Source: Variovorax gossypii (GTDB taxonomy: Bacteria > Pseudomonadota > Gammaproteobacteria > Burkholderiales > Burkholderiaceae_C). Taken from it: a DNA stretch of 64,000 nt. The stretch covers positions 806,001 to 870,000 of the forward strand of contig NZ_RXOE01000002.1 in NCBI RefSeq assembly GCF_003965815.1, in the 5' to 3' direction. Each line of letters begins with the position of its first letter. The first letter of the stretch is position 1. Positions 43,635 to 54,696 of this stretch are shown piece after piece. Both the position numbers and the translations under genes were made by a program. The notes below the pieces were generated by a model. It was not told the origin of the DNA. It ran no database searches and saw only the letters and a program-made list of their open reading frames with translations.

Positions 43635-44465
43635 TCATCGAGCCTGCCGCAGGGTTTGCGACAGCGGCGCAAGCTCGATCCTCCCACTCCCGCCGGCCGC
43701 CGCGAGTTGCAACCCGAGCAGCGCCGTGTACTCGCGCTGCCGCGCGCTGCCGTGCGGATCGCCGGACACGATGCCGGTTGAGGGGTGGCACATGAGCACG
43801 TCGCCGGTGCGGCAGGCCGACAGCCAGTCCGACAGGCGCTGCTCGTGCTGCTCCATGTCCCCGGAGAAGTCGTAGACCCCCAGGAGCCGGCTGCTGGTGG
43901 GAATGCCGCGCTTCGCGGCCAATGCGTTCAGCCGAGAGCCGCCCAGCGAATGGATGACCCGGACCTTCAGCCGATCGGGGCCGTGGCGCCAGCCCGGCGC
44001 CGTGCTGCGTATCCACGGCGGCGCGTCCGCATAGCGCCGCACGATCTCTTCCACCAGCAGCTCGCGCACCACCGGGAACTGGTGCACGTGCCGGTGCCCG
44101 TCCACGAAGACGGGCGCACGGCCCATGGCGTCCTCGAAGCGTGTCAGCTGGTCGCGTATGTCGGCTTGCAGGCCGGGTGCGAACACCGTGCGCGTGTAGG
44201 TCCGCGCGAGCAGTCCGCCCAGTCCGGGCTCGGGGGCGCCGGCACGAGCGGGCCGGGTGAGGTCCAGATGCAGGCCGGCGTCGAACTGTGCAGGGTCGAG
44301 GCGCCTGAGCATCCTCGCGCCGGCCAGCCAGGCTTCGCGGCGCACCATGCCGCCGGTCGCGGAGATCTTTCCCTGTTCGGCGAGATCGAGGACGGCCGAG
44401 TTGATGCCCGCGCTCATGCCGAAGTCATCGGCGCAGATGCAGAGGTAGCGAGGCGGCTCACTCAT
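43635..44465 (-). CDS. ChbG/HpnK (YdjC) family carbohydrate deacetylase
   Basis: A 276-residue polysaccharide-deacetylase-like protein. Metal-site motifs are A-D-D-F-G-M-S (residues 11-17), D-G-H-R-H-V-H-Q-F-P and the late M-C-H-P. The family removes acetyl groups from N-acetyl-hexosamines, including prenyl-linked ones (NaxD of Francisella, LgmC-type of Bordetella). It overlaps the upstream ArnT-like gene by eight bases. The context (GT2, ArnT-like, PAP2) supports deacetylation of undecaprenyl-phosphate-bound N-acetylhexosamine. Confidence 0.88.
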   Translation of the reverse strand: MSEPPRYLCICADDFGMSAGINSAVLDLAEQGKISATGGMVRREAWLAGARMLRRLDPAQFDAGLHLDLTRPARAGAPEPGLGGLLARTYTRTVFAPGLQADIRDQLTRFEDAMGRAPVFVDGHRHVHQFPVVRELLVEEIVRRYADAPPWIRSTAPGWRHGPDRLKVRVIHSLGGSRLNALAAKRGIPTSSRLLGVYDFSGDMEQHEQRLSDWLSACRTGDVLMCHPSTGIVSGDPHGSARQREYTALLGLQLAAAGGSGRIELAPLSQTLRQAR

Positions 44466-46056
44466 CGCCGTGCGTTCCCGGGGACTGTGCCGAAGCGGGT
44501 GCCGGCGCGAGCGGTGCATCCAGGCAGTGCGGATCGCCGGTGGGGCTGCCCGCGAAGCGCCAGGCGGCGAGGCCGTCGTTCACCGCCACCAGTTGCGCAC
44601 GGAAGAGCCAGGGGTTCGCGAGCTGCGCCGTGTTCGAACCGACCAGCCAGGTGGTGCGGGGCACGCACAGCGTGTCCGCGAGCTGCGTGCGATCGACCAG
44701 CGTGCGCGCGGCGTGCGCCGGGTCGAACCGGGCGGCATCCGAGATCTCCTTGCGCCAGTTGTCGCGCGTGTCGAGGGCGGCGGCCTTCCAGTCGTCCGAC
44801 ACCAGCACCGGTTCGCGCAGGTTCCAGTAGAAGGGGATCTCGTAGTGGTAGCTGTCGAGCATCAGCACCTGGTCACCCGGTGCCACCGCTTGCCCAGCCG
44901 GCAGCTTCAGCCGCGTGCCCGGCGGCGAAGCATACATCGCGACGGCGATCACGCAGCCGATGCACACCACGGCCGCGGCCAGCGTGGTCGCGCGCACCCT
45001 TGGCAGCAGAGCCTCCAGCGAGCGGCCCGCCAGCACGCGCTGCGCGATCAGGTACGCCAGCGGCGGCAGCGCGGGCAGCACGTAGCCGACGAGCTTGGAG
45101 CGCGGCAGCGAGAAGAACACCACGATCACCGCGAGCCAGATCCACATCAGCCGGTCGATGTCGGGCTGGCGGTGCCGCGCGGAGTCGTCCGCCCCGCGAG
45201 GCACGAACACCCATGCGAACCATGGCAGCGTGAGACCGGCGAGCACCGGCAGGTAGAACCAGAAGCCATGCTCGTTGTTGAAGCCCGTGGACGCGAAGCG
45301 GCGGAAGTGCTGCGTGACGACGAAGTAGTCGAAGAACTCCGGGTACTTCATCTGCATGGCGACGAACCACGGGCCGGCCACGATCAGCAGGACGGCCCAG
45401 CCCGGCAGCCACAGCGCGAGCCGCAGCGCCGCGAGCCTGCGCGTTGCCGCGCACCACGCCGCGATCACCAGGGCGGGCAGCACGAGGCCGATCAGCCCCT
45501 TGGCCAGCAGCCCGGCCGCGGCGAACAGGTAGGCGCCGGCCAGCAGTGCCCGCCATGGCTCCTCGCGCTCCCTGGCCAGCGCCGCGCCGGCCGCCAGCAG
45601 CACCGTGCCCGAGATGCAGCCCGCCACCAGCATGTCGAGGTTCGCGAACTGCGCGCCGAGAAAGAAGAAGGGCGTGGTCACCAGCACCACCGTGGACAGC
45701 AGTGCCAGCCGCGCCGTCGACCACCGGCGCAGGAAGAGGAAGAGCGCCGCCGCCGCCGCGCCCCCGCCGAGGATCGAAGGCAGCCGTGCCGCCCACTCGA
45801 CCGGACCAGTGACCGCCATCGCGGCCGCGCCGATCCAGTAGAAGAGCGGCGGCTTGTGGAAGAAGGGCAGTCCGTCGAGCCGGGGCACCAGCCAGTCGCC
45901 CGAGCGCAGCATTGCCAGGGCGACGCCGCCGTAGCGGCCTTCGTCGGGCGCCATCAGCGGGCGGATCCATGCCGTGGCCAGCAGCCAGGTGAGGAGAGCG
46001 ACGATGAGCCATGACGGTTGAGGGACAGTCCACGATGCGGAGGTCGACCGTTTCAT
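44458..46056 (-). CDS. ArnT-like GT39 lipid A glycosyltransferase
   Basis: A 532-residue membrane protein with about 12 segments. The N-terminal periplasmic loop contains the family motif M-A-P-D-E-G-R-Y and the later H-K-P-P-L-F-Y-W segment, which are hallmarks of ArnT/PMT enzymes that transfer a sugar from undecaprenyl phosphate. The C-terminal 150 residues form a soluble periplasmic domain. It overlaps the GT2 gene upstream (ATGA) and the deacetylase downstream. The acceptor is probably lipid A phosphate. Confidence 0.9.
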   Translation of the reverse strand: MKRSTSASWTVPQPSWLIVALLTWLLATAWIRPLMAPDEGRYGGVALAMLRSGDWLVPRLDGLPFFHKPPLFYWIGAAAMAVTGPVEWAARLPSILGGGAAAAALFLFLRRWSTARLALLSTVVLVTTPFFFLGAQFANLDMLVAGCISGTVLLAAGAALAREREEPWRALLAGAYLFAAAGLLAKGLIGLVLPALVIAAWCAATRRLAALRLALWLPGWAVLLIVAGPWFVAMQMKYPEFFDYFVVTQHFRRFASTGFNNEHGFWFYLPVLAGLTLPWFAWVFVPRGADDSARHRQPDIDRLMWIWLAVIVVFFSLPRSKLVGYVLPALPPLAYLIAQRVLAGRSLEALLPRVRATTLAAAVVCIGCVIAVAMYASPPGTRLKLPAGQAVAPGDQVLMLDSYHYEIPFYWNLREPVLVSDDWKAAALDTRDNWRKEISDAARFDPAHAARTLVDRTQLADTLCVPRTTWLVGSNTAQLANPWLFRAQLVAVNDGLAAWRFAGSPTGDPHCLDAPLAPAPASAQSPGTHGDE

Positions 46057-47111
46057 GTCTTCCCGGTCTCGAGTCCCGTGCCGCGTTCGTGGCGAACCAC
46101 GTACAGCGGGCGTCCCTTGACCTCCTCGTAGATGCGCGCGATGTACTCGCCCACGATGCCGGTGGAGATCATCTGGATGCCGATGAAGAACATCAGGCTC
46201 ACGACGATGGTGGTCCACCCCGAGACCTCGTTGCCGAACAGCAGGTAGTCGATGGCCACGTAGGCGCCGTAGGCGAATGCCGGCACCGCCAGCATCAGGC
46301 CGGCCACGCTGACCGCGCGCAGCGGCCATGTGGTGAAGGCCGTGAGCCCGTCGATGGCCAGCCGCACCAGGCGGCGCGCGTTGAAGGTGCTCTTGCCTTC
46401 GGCGCGCGGCGCGGGCGTGTAGGGCAGCGCCACCGCGCGGAAGCCGACCCAGGCGTACAGGCCCTTCATGAAGCGGCTGCGCTCGGGCAGGCTCATGAGC
46501 GCGTCGACCACCTTGCGGTCCATCAGCCGGAAGTCGCCCGCGTCCCTGGGCACGGCGAAGCGGTCCGACGCATTGAGCAGGTTGTAGAAGAGCCTGCTGC
46601 CGACCTGCTTGAAGCGGCTTTCGTCGCTGCGTTCCCGGCGCACCGCGTACACCACCTCCGCGCCGGCCGCCCACTGCGCGATCATGGTGTGGATGAGCTC
46701 GGGCGAGTGCTGCAGGTCACCGTCGAGCAGTACCACCGCATCGCCCGTGGCGGCGGCGAGGCCGGCGGTGAGCGCGGCTTCCTTGCCGAAGTTGCGCGAC
46801 AGCGAGATGCAGCGAAAGCCCGAGAGTTCGCACCACGCCTCGGCCACGGCGGCAGTGTCGTCGGTGCTGCCGTCGTCCACCACGATGATCTCCCAGCGCA
46901 TGTGCGTGGCCCAGAGGATGTCCTCCAGCAGCGGCAGCAGGTGCCGCAGGTTCGCCGCCTCGTTGAAACACGGGATCACGCAGGAGATGCTGCGCGCGCC
47001 GGCCGGCGGTGCGGACGCCACGGCGGTGTCCGTGAGCGGCGCGGGGGTGTCGGCCTGCGGCAGGCGGATCGGCGGTCGCGAATGCCTGCTGTTGTCGGTC
47101 GAAGAGATCAT
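46053..47111 (-). CDS. GT2 undecaprenyl-phosphate sugar transferase (ArnC/GtrB-like)
   Basis: A 352-residue enzyme. The GT-A domain has S-C-V-I-P-C-F-N-E-A-A-N-L, V-V-D-D-G-S-T-D-D-T, L-L-D-G-D-L-Q-H-S-P and the R-R-E-R-S-D-E-S-R region; two C-terminal membrane helices follow (about 255-320). This is the DPM1/GtrB/ArnC layout that loads a sugar on undecaprenyl phosphate. The ATG at 47111 has GGAGG five bases upstream; an ATG four codons earlier is less well placed. It overlaps the PAP2 gene by ATGA. Confidence 0.9.
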   Translation of the reverse strand: MISSTDNSRHSRPPIRLPQADTPAPLTDTAVASAPPAGARSISCVIPCFNEAANLRHLLPLLEDILWATHMRWEIIVVDDGSTDDTAAVAEAWCELSGFRCISLSRNFGKEAALTAGLAAATGDAVVLLDGDLQHSPELIHTMIAQWAAGAEVVYAVRRERSDESRFKQVGSRLFYNLLNASDRFAVPRDAGDFRLMDRKVVDALMSLPERSRFMKGLYAWVGFRAVALPYTPAPRAEGKSTFNARRLVRLAIDGLTAFTTWPLRAVSVAGLMLAVPAFAYGAYVAIDYLLFGNEVSGWTTIVVSLMFFIGIQMISTGIVGEYIARIYEEVKGRPLYVVRHERGTGLETGKT

Positions 47112-47704
47112 GGAAGCCTCCATGGCGAAGCGGCCGCGTTCGTGTTGTCGCGAGTGCGGCCGGCTGGCGACGTTGGAAAAGAAACGAATCGGTGCGCGAG
47201 CCTTTGCGCGACGGCGGCCAGGCCGGCAATCGCGGCTCCGAGCAACAGCCCGGCCGCGATGTCGATGGGGAAATGCACGCCCACGTAGACGCGTGCCCAG
47301 CCAGTGGCGGCGGCCAGCACCAGCAGCGGCACGCTCAACCTGCGCAGGCTCGGGCGCAGCAGGAAGGCCAGCGCCACCATGAACATCACGGTCGCGTGCG
47401 TGCTCGGCAGCGAACCACGGCCCGCGTGCTCGATGTACGAGGGAGCCAGCCCCAGCATGAAGGGGCGCGGCGTGTTCAGCGAGGTCGCGATCGCATGCGA
47501 GACCATCGACGCGAAGCCCGAGAGGGCCGCGACGATGAACAGATAGGCGCGGTCGGCGCGATGCCGCCACAGCGCGTAGACGAGAACGCCAGCGCACAGC
47601 CAGGCGCCCCAGAGCGCGAAGGCCGATGCGATGAAAAGCACCCACGGGGTCGGGTGGCTGCCGGCCGTGAGCCATTGGAAGAGCGAGAGGTTCAGCGCAT
47701 TCAT
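47108..47704 (-). CDS. PAP2-family phosphatase
   Basis: A 198-residue membrane phosphatase with five to six helices. The three PAP2 motifs are visible: an R-P-F region (N-T-P-R-P-F), S-L-P-S-T-H-A-T and the R-V-Y-V-G-V-H-F-P-I-D segment. Such BcrC-like enzymes dephosphorylate undecaprenyl pyrophosphate or remove a lipid A phosphate. It is the first gene of the lipid A sugar operon and would recycle or prepare the carrier. Confidence 0.88.
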   Translation of the reverse strand: MNALNLSLFQWLTAGSHPTPWVLFIASAFALWGAWLCAGVLVYALWRHRADRAYLFIVAALSGFASMVSHAIATSLNTPRPFMLGLAPSYIEHAGRGSLPSTHATVMFMVALAFLLRPSLRRLSVPLLVLAAATGWARVYVGVHFPIDIAAGLLLGAAIAGLAAVAQRLAHRFVSFPTSPAGRTRDNTNAAASPWRLP

Positions 47705-47862
47705 GACGCCACCTTCGGCGGGTTCTGGAAAACAGAGGACGTGCGATGCCGCGCGGCGCAACGGGCGCAGCAATGGAAACCGGACATGTCGGACCTTTCG
47801 ACAGGGAAGAGAAAGCCCGCTGCGTGACGCAGCAGACCGCCCGACGCGCGAGGCGTCGTGTC

Positions 47863-48318
47863 TCAGGTGGCGGAAGGCGGGGCGACGGTCGGCGGCAGGC
47901 GCCGCCAGGGTTGCGCCGGAGGCGGTGCACCGCCGTGCGGCGGCACGTGTTCGGGCGCTTCGCGCACGATGGGAACGGCGAGCCGTGAGACAGCCACCGC
48001 CAGCGGCAGCAGTGCAAGCACCATTGCCATCAACGCACTCAGCGCAAGGTCGAATGCATCGGGGTGATCGATGCTTGCAGGTGCCTGCGCGAACACGGTG
48101 GTCTCGCGGTCCGTCGGATGGTCCGCGCGATCGTCGGCTTCGAACTGCGTGGTGTCGCTCGCGCTGCGTACCCGCAGCATCGGCTCGTCTTCCAGCCCGT
48201 CGCAGCGGAAATGCACTGCGATGAAGGGCTGCAGAAAAATCAGCAGGATGCCCGCGACGCACCACGCCTTGTGGTGTGCCTCGACAAAACGGCGAACGCG
48301 CGCGAGCAGCAACAGCAT
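47863..48318 (-). CDS. Hypothetical protein with two membrane helices
   Basis: A 151-residue protein: helix at about 17-36, a polar acidic loop of about 50 residues (likely periplasmic), a second helix at about 90-114 and a proline-rich cytoplasmic tail (V-P-P-H-G-G-A-P-P-P-A-Q-P). No family is recognised. It lies 158 bases upstream of the PAP2 gene on the same strand and may belong to that operon. Confidence 0.6.
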   Translation of the reverse strand: MLLLLARVRRFVEAHHKAWCVAGILLIFLQPFIAVHFRCDGLEDEPMLRVRSASDTTQFEADDRADHPTDRETTVFAQAPASIDHPDAFDLALSALMAMVLALLPLAVAVSRLAVPIVREAPEHVPPHGGAPPPAQPWRRLPPTVAPPSAT

Positions 48319-48561
48319 GAGGGAATGCTAGGAGGCTCGTGTGAACGGAACCTGATCGTGCGGGTCAGCATCCCGCAAGGTTGAAGATGACGCGCGTATG
48401 AAAGGGTCTTCGAGGGCGCTCGTCGGTTGCCTGTCCGGAGGCTGACCGTGCCTCGGCTATTCTTCGCCCCCGCGTGCCCGTGGCCTTCAGTGAGCCGGCG
48501 CGCCGTTCATCGATGAACGACAGTCAACCCTGTCCTTTGCCAGAGAGAAAGAACCCGCTCC

Positions 48562-48963
48562 ATGTTCCGTACCCTGCTCAAGTCCAAGATCCATCGCGTC
48601 GCAGTGACCGACTGCGAACTGCATTACGAAGGCTCTTGCGCCATCGATGAAGACCTGCTCGATGCCGCCAACATGGCCGAGAACGAGCAGGTCCATATCT
48701 GGAACATCAACAACGGCGAGCGCTTCGTGACCTACGCGATTCGCGGCGAGCGCGGCAGCGGCATCATCTCGGTGAACGGATCGGCTGCGCGTCGTGCGTC
48801 GGTGGGCGACCTGATCATCATCGCCGCGTTCGGACTGGTGCCAGAGGACCAGGTGGCGAACCACGAGCCCAGGCTGGTGTTCGTCGACGATGCCAATCGC
48901 ATCAAGGAAGAGCGCTCGCATGTTCCGGTGCAGGCGGCTTCCGGCGAGGCCGTCGTCGCCTGA
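48562..48963 (+). CDS. panD: Aspartate 1-decarboxylase
   Basis: A 133-residue pyruvoyl enzyme of standard length that converts aspartate to beta-alanine for pantothenate and coenzyme A. The self-cleavage site is G24-S25 in Y-E-G-S-C-A-I; the conserved K9 (L-K-S-K-I-H-R), Y58-region (R-F-V-T-Y-A-I) and [13 protein letters not shown] stretch are intact. It stands alone, with no panBC neighbour. A GC-rich hairpin follows the stop. Confidence 0.96.
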   Translation: MFRTLLKSKIHRVAVTDCELHYEGSCAIDEDLLDAANMAENEQVHIWNINNGERFVTYAIRGERGSGIISVNGSAARRASVGDLIIIAAFGLVPEDQVANHEPRLVFVDDANRIKEERSHVPVQAASGEAVVA

Positions 48964-49015
48964 CGGGACCGCACCGTCCGGCAACGGCCCGGTGCGCGCC
49001 GCGTTTGGCCTTCGC

Positions 49016-49648
49016 TTACTGCGAGACCGGCTTCAGGTAGATCTCGACGCGGCGGTTCTGCGTGCGCCCGTCTTCGGTGGCGTTGCTCGCCACGGGCTGG
49101 GTCTGGCCTCGTCCCTCGGTCGAGAGGCGCGCGCTCTTCACGCCATGGTCGACCAGGTAGGCGCCCACGCTTTGCGCGCGGCGCTGCGACAGCGCCATGT
49201 TGTGCTCGGCATTGCCGGTGCTGTCGGTGTGGCCGACCACGCGCGCATTGATGTTGGGCTCCTGCGCGATCGTCTGGGCCACGCCGTCGAGGACGTTGCG
49301 GAACGATGGCTTGATGGTGGCGCTGTCGGTGTCGAAGGTCACCTGGCTGGGAATGTTGAGCTTCAGCGAGCCGTCCGGCTGATCGATGATCTGCGTGCCA
49401 GTGTCCGCGGTCTGGTTGCTGAGCTTGTTGCGGATGTTGGTCCAGTTGTAGCCGACGCCCGCGCCGACGGCAGCACCGACCGCCGCTCCGATGGCCGTGC
49501 TCTTCTTGTCGCGGCCGATGAGGTTGCCCACACCCGCGCCGACTGCCGCGCCGGCACCGGTGCCTACGGCCGTATGGGTTGCTTGCTCGGATGCGCAGCC
49601 TGCGAGGAGTGCGGCGGCGATGGCGAGAGAGGTCAGCGTGATCTTCAT
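49016..49648 (-). CDS. OmpA-family peptidoglycan-binding lipoprotein with glycine zipper
   Basis: A 210-residue lipoprotein (lipobox L-L-A-G-C near residue 18). A glycine-zipper segment at about 28-68 (repeats of G-A-A-V-G-A-G-V-G) is followed by the OmpA C-terminal domain (about 95-207) with G-H-T-D-S-T-G-N and N-R-R-V-E-I, the peptidoglycan-contact residues. This is the YiaD-like outer-membrane architecture. AGGGAAG precedes the ATG at 49648; the longer frame upstream lacks a signal peptide. Confidence 0.93.
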   Translation of the reverse strand: MKITLTSLAIAAALLAGCASEQATHTAVGTGAGAAVGAGVGNLIGRDKKSTAIGAAVGAAVGAGVGYNWTNIRNKLSNQTADTGTQIIDQPDGSLKLNIPSQVTFDTDSATIKPSFRNVLDGVAQTIAQEPNINARVVGHTDSTGNAEHNMALSQRRAQSVGAYLVDHGVKSARLSTEGRGQTQPVASNATEDGRTQNRRVEIYLKPVSQ

Positions 49649-49924
49649 GTTCTTCCCTTTTCGATGGTTCGGATCCGGATCGGCAGCGCCTGCGATCTCC
49701 CGTACTGGCGCTCGATCCGAAGGGAACAACTCGTGCGCACACGCTTGCGCCGACAGCGAAGGCCTCGCAGAAGCCGCGAAGCCTCATCTCTTCCTTGCAT
49801 ACGTGAAATAGGTCTCGCGCCGTACGGCTCGTCACATATCGGGAGAGACATTCGTCAACTGCGTTGCCGCGGAGGCGTTGGTCGCAACATGCACGTGCTT
49901 TCGTGCGATTCACAAGGAGCGATC

Positions 49925-50308
49925 TTGAAGAAGACCCTTTTCCTGCTGGCGGCCAGTTCCGTCTTTGCCGTCTCTGCTTTTGCACAGCAGCCATCCGCTC
50001 CCGCGACGACCAGCCCCGCGGCACCGGCTGCTGCAGCACCTGCTGCCGCTGCGCCTGCTCCGGCAGCGACAAAGCCCGCTGCTGCGCCTGCTGCCGCTGC
50101 ACCCGCGCCGGCAGCGACCAAGCCAGCCGCCGCGCCTGCTGCCGCCGCTCCCGCAGCGGTGCCCACCGCCGGCCAGGTGTGGGTCAACGGCAAGGTCTAT
50201 CACTGCGCCAACGACAAGTATTTCGGCAAGACCAAGCGCGGCTCGTACATGTCCGAAGCCGATGCGAAGGCCAAGGGCGCGCACGTCGCCCACGGCAAGG
50301 CGTGCTGA
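49925..50308 (+). CDS. Secreted Ala/Pro-repeat protein
   Basis: A 127-residue protein from a TTG start with AAGGAG five bases upstream. Signal peptide ([10 protein letters not shown] then A-F-A-Q, cleavage near residue 20). The middle is a 16-residue repeat ([16 protein letters not shown]) present about 2.6 times, coded by 48-bp tandem repeats at about 50035-50160. The C-terminal 45 residues form a small conserved-looking domain [10 protein letters not shown] then [16 protein letters not shown], with two cysteines. Periplasmic role unknown. Confidence 0.78.
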   Translation: MKKTLFLLAASSVFAVSAFAQQPSAPATTSPAAPAAAAPAAAAPAPAATKPAAAPAAAAPAPAATKPAAAPAAAAPAAVPTAGQVWVNGKVYHCANDKYFGKTKRGSYMSEADAKAKGAHVAHGKAC

Positions 50309-50327
50309 GCATCGAGGCAACGTGAAA

Positions 50328-50347
50328 AGTGCCCCTCGCGGGGCGCT
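50328..50347 (+). terminator. Hairpin downstream of the Ala/Pro-repeat gene
   Basis: AGTGCCCC and GGGGCGCT pair around a TCGC loop 20 bases after the stop codon. A weak pyrimidine stretch (GTCTCTCT) follows instead of a T run. It is probably a terminator for the plus-strand gene. Confidence 0.4.
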
Positions 50348-50401
50348 GTCTCTCTGGCGCGGCGGAAGGCCTTGCGCCCCCTTGAATGGGGCGAACAGGC
50401 C

Positions 50402-50962
50402 CTAGAACACGAACGGGATGAAGCGCCGCGTGCCGCGCATGTACGCGCGGTAGTCGTCGCCGAAATGCGCGATGCATTCCTGCTCGTCGCGCAGCGCCGT
50501 CATGATCAGCAGCACGGTGGCCGCGAGCACCAGCGCCAGCGTGAGCCAGGTGAACTGCTTGAGAAAGGCGCCCCAGGCCAGCAGCAGCAGAGCCGTGTAC
50601 ATGGGGTGGCGGATATAGCGGAAGGCGCCGCTGCTGACGATGGCCGAGGTCTTCTCGAAGCCGTAGAGCGCCGGGTCGTCGCTGCGTGCATCGCTCGGCT
50701 TGCCCTGTGCCTTGAGCAGCCGCACCGCGTGTATCGGCAGCCAGATCGACAGCACGAAGAAGAGCGAGGAAATGATCTGCTTCGGCGAGAACGGGTCGTC
50801 ATGCCACACGGGCAGGTTGACCACGATCAGCACCAGCATGCATTCCCACGCGAAGAAACGGTAGAAGCCGTGCGAGCCCGGCTGGCTCAGGGGGCCGCGC
50901 GACACGTACACCAGCGCGGCCGAGCCGGCGACGAGAAGAAAGAGCTGGATCCAGAAGAGCAT
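50402..50962 (-). CDS. Isoprenylcysteine methyltransferase / NnrU-like membrane protein
   Basis: A 186-residue membrane protein with about five helices and the family signature G-A-F-R-Y-I-R-H-P-M-Y-T-A-L-L followed by E-E-like L-R-D-E-Q-E-C and F-G-D-D-Y-R-A-Y. This is the ICMT/PEMT fold that binds SAM; the substrate is unknown. It follows the SDR gene by 29 bases at the end of the paa operon; participation in phenylacetate breakdown is doubtful. Confidence 0.85.
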   Translation of the reverse strand: MLFWIQLFLLVAGSAALVYVSRGPLSQPGSHGFYRFFAWECMLVLIVVNLPVWHDDPFSPKQIISSLFFVLSIWLPIHAVRLLKAQGKPSDARSDDPALYGFEKTSAIVSSGAFRYIRHPMYTALLLLAWGAFLKQFTWLTLALVLAATVLLIMTALRDEQECIAHFGDDYRAYMRGTRRFIPFVF

Positions 50963-50991
50963 GGCGGGCGAATTTACACGGCCCGCGGGCT

Positions 50992-51758
50992 TCAGCCCGA
51001 AATAGAGAAGCCGCCGTCTACGGGAATTGCCGTGCCCGTCACGTAGTCGGAGGCGGCGCTGGCGAGGAACACGGCGGTGCCGGCGATGTCGGCCGGCTGA
51101 CCCCAGCGGCCGGCCGCGGCGCGGGCCGTGACGCGCTCGTAAAGGCCCGGAACCTGGCTGCGGGCGCCGTCGGTCAGCTCGGTCTCGAACCAGCCCGGCA
51201 GGATCGCGTTGACCTGGATGTTGTCGGGCGCCCACGAGAGCGCCGTCGACTTGGTGAGCTGCACGATGCCAGCCTTGCTCGCCGCATAGGCCGGTGCGTA
51301 GGCTGCGCCGAAGATCGACATCATCGAGCCGATGTTGATGATCTTGCCGCCGCCAGCGGCCTTCAGGTGCGGGTGCGCGGCGCGGCTGCAGAGGAAGGCG
51401 CTGGTGAGGTTGGTGTCCATCACCTTGTGCCACTCGTCCAGCGCGAGCTGGTCGACCGGCTTGCGCACCGTGGTGCCGGCGTTGTTGACGAGGATGTCCA
51501 GCCGGCCGCAGCGCGCGGCCGCCTCGTCGAACAGCTTCTTCACCGAGACCTCGTCGCTCACGTCGGCCTCGAGCGCGAAGCTGTCGCTGCCCAGTGCCTT
51601 CAATGCCTCGACCGCGGCAGCCGACTTCTGCGCGTTGCGCGCGGCCACGATGACGCGCGCGCCGGCCTTTGCAAGCCCTTGGGCCATGCCGAGGCCGATG
51701 CCTCCGTTGCCGCCCGTGACGAGCGCGACTTTGCCGGTGAGGTCGAAGAGGGTGAACA

Positions 51759-51759
<1 letters not shown>
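50992..51759 (-). CDS. Short-chain dehydrogenase/reductase
   Basis: A 255-residue classical SDR. Cofactor motif T-G-G-N-G-G-I-G-L-G at 16-25, N-N-A-G-T at about 90 and catalytic S-x12-Y-x3-K with Y-A-A-S-K. The C-terminus I-P-V-D-G-G-F-S is typical of 3-oxoacyl-reductase/2-deoxygluconate-dehydrogenase types. Its start codon shares one base with the paaZ stop (TGATG), so it is translationally coupled to the phenylacetate pathway. It might act on a hydroxyacyl intermediate, but its substrate is not known. Confidence 0.9.
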
Positions 51760-53819
<2,060 letters not shown>

Positions 53820-53843
53820 GGTGCGAGTCCTTTGCGTGTTGCT

Positions 53844-53953
53844 CCTTCCCCCGCTGGGGGAAGGCTGGGATGGGGGCAGCCCCGTCCTCGAAGGCTGCGC
53901 GGCGGTGGAGGCCGCTGTGCCCCCACCCCTGCCCTCCCCCCAGCGGGGGAGGG
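53844..53953. repeat. Large GC-rich intergenic inverted repeat
   Basis: Arms at 53844-53876 and 53919-53953 are about 80 percent complementary and rich in runs of C and G around the core CCCCCGCTGGGGG. The enclosed 42 bases are GC-rich too. It lies between livF and paaZ within the operon. Similar intergenic palindromes are dispersed in Comamonadaceae genomes as I recall them; here it may attenuate read-through into paaZ. Confidence 0.7.
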
Positions 53954-53964
53954 TGAAAGTCAAG

Positions 53965-54696
53965 TCACTCCTTCTTGCCGATGCCGAGATAGGTGTCGAT
54001 GATTCGTTGGTCGTGCAGCAGGTCGCGCGCCTTGCCTTCGAGCGCGACGGCGCCCATTTCGAGCACATAGGCACGGTCGGCCACCTGCAGCGCGGCGCGG
54101 GCGTTCTGTTCCACCAGCAGCACCGAGACGCCGTGGCTGCGCAGCTGCGACACCACGCGCAGCACCTCGCGCACCACCAGCGGGGCGAGGCCGAGCGAGG
54201 GTTCGTCGAGCATCAGCAGGCGCGGGCGTGCCATCAGCGCGCGGCCGATGGCCAGCATCTGGCGTTCGCCGCCGGAGAGCGTGGAGGCCATCTGCGCGCG
54301 GCGTTCCTGCAGGCGCGGGAAGATGGCGAAGATCTCGTCCATGCGTGCGCGCTGGTCGCGCTTGCCCTTGCGCCACTGGTAGAAGCCGCCGAGCAGCAGG
54401 TTGTCTTCCACCGACATCTCGCCGAACAGCTCGCGCCGTTCGGGCACCAGCGCGACGCCGCGCGACACCATGGTCTCGACGCTGGGACGCGCGACGCGCT
54501 CGCCGTCCAGCAGCAGCTGGCCGGTGGAAGGCAGCAGGCCCATGGCCGCGCACAGCAGCGTGGTCTTGCCGGCGCCGTTGGGTCCGATCACGGTGACGAT
54601 CTCGCCTTCGTTCACCTGCAGGCGCACGCTGTGCACCGCTTCCACGGTGCGGTAGGCGACGCAGAAGCCGTCGAGTTGAAGCAAGGGGTGGCTCAT
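53965..54696 (-). CDS. livF: Liv-type ABC transporter ATP-binding protein LivF (paa cluster)
   Basis: A 243-residue ATPase with Walker A G-P-N-G-A-G-K-T-T, signature L-S-G-G-E-R-Q-M, Walker B L-L-M-L-D-E-P-S-L-G-L-A and the LivF V-E-Q-N ending. It overlaps the upstream LivM-LivG fusion by four bases. It works with the fusion protein, which supplies the other ATPase half. Confidence 0.93.
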   Translation of the reverse strand: MSHPLLQLDGFCVAYRTVEAVHSVRLQVNEGEIVTVIGPNGAGKTTLLCAAMGLLPSTGQLLLDGERVARPSVETMVSRGVALVPERRELFGEMSVEDNLLLGGFYQWRKGKRDQRARMDEIFAIFPRLQERRAQMASTLSGGERQMLAIGRALMARPRLLMLDEPSLGLAPLVVREVLRVVSQLRSHGVSVLLVEQNARAALQVADRAYVLEMGAVALEGKARDLLHDQRIIDTYLGIGKKE

